From Candidatus Aquicultor primus (GTDB taxonomy: Bacteria; Actinomycetota; Aquicultoria; Aquicultorales; Aquicultoraceae): a DNA stretch of 11,476 nt. The notes beneath the pieces are model-generated. The model searched no databases, was not told the origin of the DNA, and worked only from the letters and a program-made list of their open reading frames with translations. The position numbers and the translations under genes are program-made. The stretch spans positions 1,113-12,588 of the forward strand of contig MELI01000025.1 in assembly GCA_001767575.1 (NCBI GenBank), written 5' to 3'. The number at the start of each line of letters is the position of its first letter. Position 1 is the stretch's first letter. Below, in pieces: positions 1 through 6,790 of the stretch.

Positions 1-1033
1 CGAAGAGCGGACCGACACGATAGTCGGTCCGCTGGGCGAAGTGGTCGACACCGTCATCAACAACGTTCCTGTCCCGATCGGCATCGAGCTGACGCGCATC
101 GACGCTACGGGTAAGGTCGCCTGGAAGAAGACGATAGCCTCGAAAAACGCGTACCAATATCCCGTGGCCGACAGGGCCGGAGGATTCTTCTTAATCTCAA
201 ACGCATATACGGATTTGGGGCCGTTTCCGATGGAGACGATTATGGTGCAGCGTTATGATTCTCAAGGACAAGCCCTCTGGGGCCAAAACGGTGTTGCGCT
301 CAAGGGCGGGCAGAACTTCATGGGCGGCGGGTTCGTGCCGGATGAAAAAGGCGGCCTCTATTATAGCTGGCGTTTGAGCAAGCAGCTGCAGCCGCCGGTA
401 GAATCGTCCAAGCCTGGCTATTACGGACCCTATCCGACCGAGGAAGACGCAGAGTCTGACATCTACGTCCAGCACATCGTTGATGATGGCAGCGGTTGGT
501 CTGATATAGCTGTCGAAGATTGGCCTTTCTCATATGTCGATGGATTGGTCAAGCTGGAGGCCGTCCAAGGATATGCGGAGGGTGACTTTAAACCGGCCGC
601 CCATATAACCAGGGCGGAGTTTGCTAAGATGGCGGTTATCGCGCTTGGCATCGGCTCAGAGAGTACCGCCACTGCTACCGGTAAGGCCAAATCGACGGAT
701 ATTGCCGGCCACTGGTCGGAGCAGTATATGGTCAAAGCAACAGCGGCGGGAATTCTCAAGGGATATCCGAACGGCACCTTTAAGCCCGATACCAAGATAA
801 CCCGTGCCGAGGCCGCTACTATTATTTACCGTGCTAAGGATATGAAGACAGTAGCCGAGGCACAGGCGTTTCTAGATGTACCAGTTAGCCATTGGGCGTT
901 CCAGGGCGTCGATGGGGCCCGAAAGCTCGGCATAATCGAAGGCTATCCGACCGGTGAATTCCGACCGGAGACCAATACGACGAGGGCCGAAGCCGCAAAA
1001 ATGATATTCAATGTCGTAAACCTGGGGCGATAA
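1..1033 (+). CDS. SLH-domain surface protein, C-terminal part (5' end outside window)
   Basis: The reading frame is open to the left edge (first full codon at base 2), so the GTG at 41 is probably an internal Val and the gene starts upstream. The C-terminal half carries three S-layer homology domains, at about nt 494-655, 689-844 and 869-1024. Each has the SLH signature: an aromatic/His-containing start (GHWSEQY, SHWAFQG), a GYPxGxFxP turn, and ITRAE, ITRAE and TTRAE motifs. SLH domains of this type anchor proteins non-covalently to pyruvylated secondary cell-wall polymer, so the product should sit on the cell surface. The part before them has two beta-propeller-like strands (DATGKVAW near 101-124, DSQGQALW near 257-280) with GGFF/GGLYYSW elements, which suggests blades of a propeller. 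A Pro/Tyr/acidic linker (about nt 390-470) joins the two parts. Export is inferred from SLH; the signal peptide is not in view. The ligand or enzymatic role is unknown. Confidence 0.88.
   Translation, partial: EERTDTIVGPLGEVVDTVINNVPVPIGIELTRIDATGKVAWKKTIASKNAYQYPVADRAGGFFLISNAYTDLGPFPMETIMVQRYDSQGQALWGQNGVALKGGQNFMGGGFVPDEKGGLYYSWRLSKQLQPPVESSKPGYYGPYPTEEDAESDIYVQHIVDDGSGWSDIAVEDWPFSYVDGLVKLEAVQGYAEGDFKPAAHITRAEFAKMAVIALGIGSESTATATGKAKSTDIAGHWSEQYMVKATAAGILKGYPNGTFKPDTKITRAEAATIIYRAKDMKTVAEAQAFLDVPVSHWAFQGVDGARKLGIIEGYPTGEFRPETNTTRAEAAKMIFNVVNLGR
7..32. repeat. Perfect 10-bp inverted repeat inside the SLH gene
   Basis: Bases 7-16 (GCGGACCGAC) and 23-32 (GTCGGTCCGC) are exact reverse complements around a 6-nt loop. 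The repeat lies in the open frame of the SLH protein gene (local peptide RTDTIVGP). It is not followed by a T-run, so it does not look like an intrinsic terminator. Its function is unknown, and chance or a codon-constrained origin cannot be excluded. Confidence 0.6.
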
Positions 1034-1072
1034 CGAAGCCGGAGCAAGATGCATAAAGTTTTGTCTGATATC

Positions 1073-1108
1073 AACGGGATGGATCACCTGATTCATCCCG
1101 TTTTGTGT
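1073..1108 (+). terminator. Intrinsic terminator after the SLH gene
   Basis: AACGGGATG (1073-1081) pairs perfectly with CATCCCGTT (1094-1102). The stem can extend inward through GATC/GATT-type pairing to about 13 bp with a 4-nt loop. It is followed by a T-rich tract (TTTTGTGTGTTTCT). It lies 40 bp after the stop codon, as expected for the end of the SLH transcript. Confidence 0.8.
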
Positions 1109-1594
1109 GTTTCTAAACTATGCGCGTCTCGGCCTGAATGGAAGCTGGGTTTTTGAGGCACGGCCGCTCTAAATGCCTACCACGCTGAAAATAATCGGAG
1201 GTTTTAGAGGAGCAAGGGCTTAGATTGTAGCAGTGAACCATAAAATATATCACCCTAATGAGGGATATGTAACTTCAACTAAATTGGATATCATCAAATA
1301 TAGGCTGTAATAGGCTATTTCTAAGTGCAAGAACGTAACAATAAGTACGAACAATATTTGCGTTCTGCTATCGCAGAGCTTTCCAGCTGGACAGCATAAG
1401 CGTTCTACCAGGTCATATGTCCGTACTCGAAATAGGATTAGACGCAAACAGGGTCCCGCAACACCCAACATTACGGGCAACGGTCGTTATACAACTGTGA
1501 ACGGCACTGCAAGAGATCAATGCGCGAGCAGTTCCTAATTATTGCTAACAGAAACCGTATAACTTAATAACCAACCGCTTAACATTGCTTTGGT

Positions 1595-1624
1595 ACCGTT
1601 AACCGTGTATTGCGACCGTTTACC
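1595..1624. promoter_or_regulatory. Tandem ACCGTTNACC motifs 20 bp apart, possible operator pair
   Basis: ACCGTTAACC (1595-1604) and ACCGTTTACC (1615-1624) are spaced exactly 20 bp start to start, about two helical turns, and a third copy lies at 1810-1819. A weak promoter-like arrangement, TTGCGA (1610-1615), 16-bp spacer, TATTAC (1632-1637), overlaps the second copy. Operator function is inferred from spacing and recurrence only. Confidence 0.3.
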
Positions 1625-1892
1625 AAATTCTTATTACATTTCCAGAATTAGCAGGTAAACTTTATGTGATGCTATACAAAGGGAGTATTGTCTTATCTTC
1701 CGATAGCCTTAAAGCAAGACCAGCGTGGAAAGGTAAGCGGTTAAAGCGCTTCAGAAGTCGCAGCGATATATGTTAATTATGCATAAAGTGCCGCAAACAG
1801 GGCAAAGCGACCGTTGACCGTTAGATATTACCTTATACATAGGGTTTAGCAATGCGAGCATGTTCGTAAAGCTCAAGGTCAGGCTTGTGAGG

Positions 1893-1932
1893 ACTCTAAG
1901 AGTTGGCGCTTAATGGTGTTACAAAGTATTTA
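1893..1932 (+). promoter_or_regulatory. Weak candidate promoter and dyad before the DUF294 gene
   Basis: A perfect dyad, ACTCT-A-AGAGT (1893-1903), abuts a TTGGCG hexamer (1903-1908). After an 18-bp spacer comes TATTTA (1927-1932). The match to sigma-A consensus is modest (4/6 and 3/6). The position about 50 bp before the first gene of the acetate operon is sensible, but the call is weak. Confidence 0.25.
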
Positions 1933-1981
1933 AGAGAAGCCTCAGGATGAGCAAGTTCAGTGAAGACGGTTTGGAGGGCGC

Positions 1982-3883
1982 TTGATACTCAGTGATGTCG
2001 TGGAATTCCTGGAGAAGGTACCTCCGTTTCAGTTTCTAAAAAAGGGCACATTGCAGATGATAGCTAGTAAAGTGTCGATGGAGTATTACCCAAAAGGAAC
2101 CGAGATACTAGTCCAGTCCGGGCCACCAAGCGAGCATCTTTATATCGTGCAAAAAGGTGGGGTTAAGATTTTTGTTCGATCCGGCACCGACGACATAATT
2201 ATCGACTACAGGAACGAAGGAGACAGCTTCGGTTTCGTATCGTTATATAGCGGCGACAAATCGAGAACAAATGTGGTCGCCGCGGATGACACGATTTGCT
2301 ACCTCATCGACAAAGAGACTTTCTTGAAGCTGCACGACGCTTACCCGGCTTTCGCGGAGTATTTCCTCCGTTCATACCTTGGGAAGTATGTAGACACCAC
2401 TTTTCGCGAACTCTACGATAAAGGTTTTTTATACAGGTCGGGGAATACGTTGCCGTTCACGACCCCGGTGGGGGATATTGCCACCCAGCGTCTCATAACA
2501 GTGTCTCCCGAAAGAAGTATCCAGGCGGCTGCCCGGTTGATGGCGGAACGTAAAATCAGCTCCCTCGTCGTCGTCGACGAAGAGCGCAAGCCTTTGGGAA
2601 TCGTGACCGACCGGGATTTGCGTGAGAAAGTTGTCGCGGCGGGCGTGAGCGTCGAAGGGCCTTTGCGAGACATAATGACGACTTCATTGGTGACGATCGA
2701 GGTGGGCGAGTTTTGTTTCGAGGCTCTGCTCAAGATGATTCGCCACAGTATCCACCATCTGCTGGTTATGGACAAAGACACCTTAAAGGGCATAGTCACA
2801 AACCATGACCTCATGATGTTGCAGGGCCTCTCGCCGATTACTATTGCACGCGAGATAGAGAGCAGGCAGAATATCGAGTGCCTCATACCGATATCATCGG
2901 AGATATCGAGCATGGTCGGTCTCTTACTGAAAGAGGGCACGAAAGCAAGTAACATCTCGCGCATCATAACCGAGCTCAACGAGCGGCTGGTCCAGCGGAT
3001 TATCGAGATTGACCTAAATGAGCATGGGCCGCCGCCGGTACCGTTTTGCTGGATTGTCTTCGGAAGTGAGGGCCGGAAAGAGCAGACCTTCAAGACCGAC
3101 CAGGACAACGCTTTGATCTATGCCGACCCCGAGACTCCGGAGTTGGAGAAAGAAGCGGCCGAATATTTTCAAGAATTCGCGTTGCGCATAAATAACGCTC
3201 TGGTAAAGTGCGGTTTCCCGAAATGTCCCGCCAATTATATGGCCAGCAACCCTAAGTGGAACCAGCCCCTGAGGGTTTGGAAGCGAAATTTTACCGAATG
3301 GATAACCTCCTCGACCCCGGAATCGATTTTACTCTCGGCCATATTCTTTGATTTCAGGCCGGTCTATGGGGATTTAGACCTCGGAGAGATATTGCGACGT
3401 CACTTGAACCAAAAGCTCGAGCAGGAGCGTTTTTTCTTGGCGCGCATGGCCGCTACTGTCGTCGACAACCGCCCGCCGCTCGGCTTCTTTAAGACGTTTG
3501 TCGTGGAAAAAAGTGGTGAGCATAAGGACCAGCTGAACTTGAAGATAAGCGCGCTGGCGCTAATAGTCGATATAGTTAGGCTTTTCAGTCTTGAACGGGG
3601 TGTCAGCGAGACCTCAACGCTCGAGCGTATCGAGGCGCTTAGGGGACAACATGGTTTGACGGATGAGTTTGGGCTCGAACTCGAGCAGTCGTTCGAGTTC
3701 ATAATGTTATTGCGCGTTTTGCGCCAGTTCGAGCAGATAGAGCTCGGTTCAGAGCCGGACAATTTCATCAATCCCAACGAGCTCAATACGCTCGAGAAGC
3801 AGACCTTAAAAGAGATATTCCAGCTGATATCGAGAGTCCAAGACCTTATTGACCAGCGCTATCGTTTAGGGACGGTTTCGTGA
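1982..3883 (+). CDS. cNMP-binding/CBS/DUF294 nucleotidyltransferase-like signalling protein
   Basis: This is a 633-residue cytoplasmic multidomain protein. Residues about 10-140 form a cyclic-nucleotide-binding-like beta-roll. Residues about 160-285 form a CBS pair, with MTTSLVTIE and GIVTDRDL/GIVTNHDL signatures. Residues about 300-450 form a GlnD-like (DUF294) nucleotidyltransferase domain with G361-S-E-G-R-K-E and T372-D-Q-D-N, so both acidic metal-ligand candidates D373 and D375 are present. Residues about 470-625 match the all-helical DUF294 C-terminal domain. CBS pairs usually bind adenine nucleotides; the transferred group and target are unknown. The TTG start follows GGAGG (1973-1977) at short spacing, and an in-frame stop at 1961 rules out extension. 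The next in-frame alternative, GTG 2000, lacks a spaced ribosome site. It is the first gene of a tight run ending with the acetate symporter, so a role in sensing energy or carbon state for acetate use is inferred, not shown. Confidence 0.88.
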   Translation: MILSDVVEFLEKVPPFQFLKKGTLQMIASKVSMEYYPKGTEILVQSGPPSEHLYIVQKGGVKIFVRSGTDDIIIDYRNEGDSFGFVSLYSGDKSRTNVVAADDTICYLIDKETFLKLHDAYPAFAEYFLRSYLGKYVDTTFRELYDKGFLYRSGNTLPFTTPVGDIATQRLITVSPERSIQAAARLMAERKISSLVVVDEERKPLGIVTDRDLREKVVAAGVSVEGPLRDIMTTSLVTIEVGEFCFEALLKMIRHSIHHLLVMDKDTLKGIVTNHDLMMLQGLSPITIAREIESRQNIECLIPISSEISSMVGLLLKEGTKASNISRIITELNERLVQRIIEIDLNEHGPPPVPFCWIVFGSEGRKEQTFKTDQDNALIYADPETPELEKEAAEYFQEFALRINNALVKCGFPKCPANYMASNPKWNQPLRVWKRNFTEWITSSTPESILLSAIFFDFRPVYGDLDLGEILRRHLNQKLEQERFFLARMAATVVDNRPPLGFFKTFVVEKSGEHKDQLNLKISALALIVDIVRLFSLERGVSETSTLERIEALRGQHGLTDEFGLELEQSFEFIMLLRVLRQFEQIELGSEPDNFINPNELNTLEKQTLKEIFQLISRVQDLIDQRYRLGTVS

Positions 3884-4635
3884 TGGGGTTTAGGGACTGG
3901 TCTCGAGGCAAGATATCGGATTTAAGCGATACGTATAAGCAGAAATCGTCAAACTTCGGGGCGATGGAAGCGGCTGTCTTCGGGAGCGAAGACCACAGTC
4001 TTCCAATCGACAAGGTGCGTTATGTCGTCATCGACAGCGAGCTGACCGGACTAGACGCGAAGAAAGACTCGATAGTCTCGCTCGGTGCAATCAGAATGCT
4101 GGGAACGCGGATATTGCTCGGCGAGACTTTTGACAGGCTTGTGAGCCCCGAGACTAAGTTAACAGGGGCGAGTGTTGTAATACATGGGATAACGCCGGGC
4201 GAAGTCGCCGAAAAGCCCTCAATAGAGGCGGTTTTGCCGGAGTTCTTGAGTTTCTGCGGTGACGATATCATGGTGGGCTATATGCCCGTCATAGATTTGA
4301 CCTTTCTAAATCGTGAGACTAAGCGTCTCTATGGAATATCGGTGAAGAATCTCATAATCGACGTCTTTGCGCTCGATAAATGGAGGAGGCAGCGGATAGG
4401 TGAGGATAGCTCGGGTTGTCCAAGTCTGTACGATATCGCCAAGAGCTTTGATGTGCCGGTAAAAGGGGCTCACAATGCTGTGGCGGATGCCTTTATTACA
4501 GCGCAGGTCCTACAGCGGCTTTTACCGGTTCTAATAGATTTAGGGATAAAGAGCGTGGGGGAGCTTTTAGCTGTAAGCAATCCGGCAAAGGGGGGTGATA
4601 AGTTTCGTTTTTCGTTCAAGTTCGGCAACTTTTAG
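3883..4635 (+). CDS. DnaQ-like DEDDh 3'-5' exonuclease
   Basis: Numbering is from GTG 3880 (251 aa). The catalytic DEDDh set is complete: motif I D52-x-E54 in VVIDSELTG, motif II D139 in VGYMPVIDLTFL, and motif III H198 and D203 in GAHNAVADA. This places it in the epsilon-subunit/RNase T superfamily, which degrades DNA or RNA 3' ends with two metal ions. It lacks a polymerase or helicase domain. About 45 N-terminal residues precede the fold and a basic FRFSFKF segment ends it. GTG 3880 and ATG 3883 are both possible. ATG is preferred; it overlaps the upstream stop as TGATG, so translation is probably coupled to the DUF294 gene. I recall the DUF294-exonuclease pairing next to acetate transporters in proteobacteria, which suggests a specialised partner rather than the replicative proofreader. 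Substrate unknown. Confidence 0.85.
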   Translation: MGFRDWSRGKISDLSDTYKQKSSNFGAMEAAVFGSEDHSLPIDKVRYVVIDSELTGLDAKKDSIVSLGAIRMLGTRILLGETFDRLVSPETKLTGASVVIHGITPGEVAEKPSIEAVLPEFLSFCGDDIMVGYMPVIDLTFLNRETKRLYGISVKNLIIDVFALDKWRRQRIGEDSSGCPSLYDIAKSFDVPVKGAHNAVADAFITAQVLQRLLPVLIDLGIKSVGELLAVSNPAKGGDKFRFSFKFGNF

Positions 4636-4664
4636 ACTCAACCAAAAATTAGGGGGTGTTCACA

Positions 4665-4988
4665 TTGGCTGTAACAAGCGAGAAGGCTAAAATGGCTCAT
4701 GAAAAGTATCTTGATAGTCCGGATTTTCAAAAGATGGTGTCGACGAGAAACAGCATCGTCGCGATACTGACCGTACTGACATTGATCACCTATTTCGGAT
4801 TCATCTTCCTTATGGCATACGGGAAAGAGACGCTGAGCGCGAAAATCTCGGAGAACATTACTATCGGTCTGCCGATCGGCGTCGCGGTAATCGTGATTTC
4901 CTGGATATTGACATTCACATATGCCAATTGGGCCAACAAAAAGTATGACCATATGGTCGAAGACATCAAAAGAAAGATTGGAGGCTAG
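4665..4988 (+). CDS. DUF485 (YjcH-like) small inner-membrane protein
   Basis: A 107-residue protein with two hydrophobic segments, at about residues 29-52 and 65-89. A soluble N-terminus (TSEKAKMAHEKYLDSPDF) and a basic C-terminal tail (NKKYDHMVEDIKRKIGG) flank them. The pattern of DSPDFQKMVSTRN followed by two helices is the DUF485 signature seen in E. coli YjcH, which sits in the acs-yjcH-actP operon. The TTG at 4665 is chosen because AGGGGGTG (4651-4658) lies 6 nt before it; the upstream GTG at 4656 falls inside that ribosome site. The gene ends 3 nt before the symporter start, so the two are surely co-transcribed. Its role is presumed to support the symporter, but no molecular function is established for the family. 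Confidence 0.88.
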   Translation: MAVTSEKAKMAHEKYLDSPDFQKMVSTRNSIVAILTVLTLITYFGFIFLMAYGKETLSAKISENITIGLPIGVAVIVISWILTFTYANWANKKYDHMVEDIKRKIGG

Positions 4989-4991
4989 CAG

Positions 4992-6557
4992 ATGACTACA
5001 CAATTCGGGGAACCGAATCCCATAGCAATATTCTTCTTTATTCTGTTCGTATTGGCAACCCTGGGCATTACCTACTGGGCAGCTAAAAGGACTAAGACGG
5101 CAAAAGACTTCTATTCCGCAGGCAGAAGCATCACCGCAGGCCAGAATGGAATGGCTATCGCCGGAGACTACATGAGCGCGGCCTCGTTCCTTGGTATTGC
5201 CGGAATGGTTTCGCTTAGCGGTTTTGACGGCCTTATCTATGCGATCGGCTTTTTGGTAGGCTGGCCGATAGTTATGTTCTTGATTGCCGAGCCGCTAAGG
5301 AATCTCGGAAAGTACACGTTCTCGGATGTCGTCGCCTACAGGCTTCGTTCGGGCCCGGTCAAGACAGCGGCTGCCGTTTCAGCCGTAACAGTCGTCGTCA
5401 TGTATTTGATTCCACAGATGGTAGGCGCGGGCACACTTATCACGCTGCTCTTAGGCCTCCGGTATGAGGTGGCTGTCGTTCTCGTCGGAACTCTCATGAT
5501 GGGTTATGTTCTCTTTGGCGGGATGATTTCGACGACTTGGGTTCAGATCATCAAAGCCGGACTGCTTCTTACCGGCTCGACGATTTTGTGCATTATCACA
5601 CTGTCGAAGTTCGGCTTCAACCTCGACCAGTTCTTCGGCGCCGCGGTCCAAAAGGTCAATACCTTGACCAATACGACCGACGGCTTTAAGATGCTTCAAC
5701 CGGGCAAGCTGCTAGCGGACCCGATTGGCACAGTATCGCTCGGAATTGCGCTCATGTTCGGTACCGCGGGTCTTCCGCATATCTTGATGAGATTCTATAC
5801 GGTTCCCGATGTTAAGGCTGCTAGAAACTCTGTCACTTATGGTACCGCATGGATCGGCTACTTCTATGTCTTGACCTTCATCATGGGCTTCGGCGCAGCC
5901 GCGCTCGTCGGTCAGGATGTAATCACGGGTATCGATGCGAAGGGCAACATGGCGGCGCCGCTTCTCGCGCAGGCCATCGGTGGCCCGATATTTCTCGGGT
6001 TCATCTCGGCCGTCGCATTCGCGACGATTCTCGCGGTCGTTGCCGGACTCACGCTCGCCGGCGCATCCGCTTTCAGCCACGACCTATATGCCGGCGTCTT
6101 CAAGAAAGGCAAATCCACCGAGGCGGAAGAGATGAAGGTCGCCAAAATAGCTACGGTCGCATTCGGCATCATCGCCGTCATTCTCGGAATGGCCTTTAAG
6201 GGTCAAAACGTAGCGTTCATGGTCGGCCTGGCGTTTGCAATCGCGGCGAGCGCGAACTTCCCGGCTATTCTAATGTCCGTCTTCTGGAAGAAGTTCTCGA
6301 CGAGCGGTGCGGTTGTCGCGATTTGGTCGGGTCTTATCTCATCGGTCATCCTTATCGTTATCGGACCGACGGTCTGGGTAGATATTCTTGGTAACGCCGC
6401 GCCTATCTTCCCGTTGGGCAACCCGGCTATTATTTCGATGCCGCTGGCGTTTATCTCGGGTATCGTCGTATCACTGCTCACACCCGAAGCCGAAGCGCAA
6501 GAGAAATATGAGGAGAAGAAGGTCCGCCTCTACATGGGCGTCGGCGCTGAGCAGTAA
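4992..6557 (+). CDS. actP: ActP-type cation/acetate symporter (SSS family)
   Basis: A 521-residue polytopic membrane protein of the solute:sodium symporter family, with about 13 hydrophobic segments. ActP-like features include the AGDYMSAASFLGIAG segment in the first core helix (residues 57-71), SDVVAYRLRS (111-120), GGMISTTWVQIIKAG (176-190), the SSS signature region GTAGLPHILMRFYTVPD (257-273) and the helix before FSHDLY (361-366). ActP takes up acetate and related short monocarboxylates using a cation gradient. The start ATG has GGAGG at 4980-4984, 7 nt upstream and inside the end of the DUF485 gene. The length is slightly below E. coli ActP (549). Context strongly supports acetate as substrate: the DUF485 partner is immediately upstream and acs immediately downstream. 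The coupling ion cannot be read from the sequence with certainty. I see no clear terminator directly after it. Confidence 0.9.
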   Translation: MTTQFGEPNPIAIFFFILFVLATLGITYWAAKRTKTAKDFYSAGRSITAGQNGMAIAGDYMSAASFLGIAGMVSLSGFDGLIYAIGFLVGWPIVMFLIAEPLRNLGKYTFSDVVAYRLRSGPVKTAAAVSAVTVVVMYLIPQMVGAGTLITLLLGLRYEVAVVLVGTLMMGYVLFGGMISTTWVQIIKAGLLLTGSTILCIITLSKFGFNLDQFFGAAVQKVNTLTNTTDGFKMLQPGKLLADPIGTVSLGIALMFGTAGLPHILMRFYTVPDVKAARNSVTYGTAWIGYFYVLTFIMGFGAAALVGQDVITGIDAKGNMAAPLLAQAIGGPIFLGFISAVAFATILAVVAGLTLAGASAFSHDLYAGVFKKGKSTEAEEMKVAKIATVAFGIIAVILGMAFKGQNVAFMVGLAFAIAASANFPAILMSVFWKKFSTSGAVVAIWSGLISSVILIVIGPTVWVDILGNAAPIFPLGNPAIISMPLAFISGIVVSLLTPEAEAQEKYEEKKVRLYMGVGAEQ

Positions 6558-6585
6558 TCTGCTGTAGAGCGTAGTTTTCAAACCG

Positions 6586-6604
6586 ATACAACTGTATAAC
6601 AACT
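6586..6604. promoter_or_regulatory. Operator-like dyad and direct repeat upstream of acs
   Basis: ATACA-AC-TGTAT (6586-6597) is an inverted repeat with 5-bp arms. ACAACT recurs 11 bp downstream (6588-6593 and 6599-6604), one helical turn away. It lies about 70 bp upstream of the acs -10 box, a plausible site for an activator or repressor. The same 10-mer ATACAACTGT is also at 1489-1498 in the first gene-free region. Function is inferred from position only. Confidence 0.35.
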
Positions 6605-6639
6605 AAGGGGCTGGCTCCAGGAAAGAGCTTAACCATAGC

Positions 6640-6670
6640 TTGTTTAGGTGAACCTGGAATCTGGTATACT
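6640..6670 (+). promoter_or_regulatory. Extended -10 promoter for acs
   Basis: TGGTATACT (6662-6670) is an extended -10 element: TG, one base, then TATACT matching the consensus at 5 of 6 positions. TTGTTT (6640-6645) stands 19 bp upstream as a weak -35, which fits an extended -10 promoter. Transcription would start near 6677 and give a leader of about 115 nt before the acs start codon. Confidence 0.6.
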
Positions 6671-6745
6671 TTTGTGGCGTATAGCCATTATTGTATGCCT
6701 CGGGGAGTAAAGATTAGGGAAGCGTGGATACAGAAAATATGGGGT

Positions 6746-6764
6746 CTGGCCTTTATCCGGCCAG
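6746..6764 (+). promoter_or_regulatory. Hairpin in the acs 5' leader
   Basis: CTGGCC (6746-6751) and GGCCAG (6759-6764) form a perfect 6-bp stem with a 7-nt loop, 17 nt before the acs ribosome site (AGGGG, 6781-6785). No T-run follows, so it is not an intrinsic terminator. It could stabilise the mRNA or tune translation. No known riboswitch was recognised. Confidence 0.35.
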
Positions 6765-6790
6765 TAAGGGGAAAGAAACGAGGGGACACT

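Larger units (their letters stand above)
1110..1981. other. Long gene-free region with recurring short motifs
   Basis: About 870 bp lack a convincing gene. All frames are broken, the longest open stretch is a minus-strand frame of about 76 codons without a recognisable protein, and base composition is more AT-rich than the flanking genes. Visible structure includes ACCGTTNACC at 1595-1604, 1615-1624 and 1810-1819, the last two within a longer GCGACCGTTNACC. An AACCGCTTA motif occurs at 1573-1581 with its reverse complement near 1734-1742. CGCAAACAGGG occurs at 1443-1453 and 1792-1802, ATGCATAAAGT at 1049-1059 and 1779-1789, and an ACTCT-A-AGAGT dyad at 1893-1903. It could be a regulatory region, a non-coding RNA gene or decayed sequence. 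No known RNA family was recognised. Confidence 0.6.

Noticed and set aside
1250..1480. 76-codon minus-strand frame with a hydrophobic part
   Set aside because: No ribosome site, no family resemblance, and Cys/Leu-rich composition expected from AT-rich non-coding DNA.
1441..1830. Fragments resembling c-di-GMP-I riboswitch words (GACGCAAA, AGGGCAAA)
   Set aside because: The words are in the wrong order and about 350 nt apart, and the rest of the conserved fold is not visible.
1854..1867. LexA-like box GCGAGCATGTTCGT
   Set aside because: Spacing between half-sites is 2 rather than 4, and no SOS gene follows.
2413..3108. 231-codon open frame on the minus strand
   Set aside because: Shadow of the DUF294/CBS gene, with Ser/Arg-rich composition typical of antisense frames.
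6674..6790. 39-residue N-terminal extension of Acs from an upstream start
   Set aside because: ATG 6791 has a well-spaced AGGGG site, the promoter -10 is at 6665-6670, and the extra residues do not look like an Acs N-terminus.
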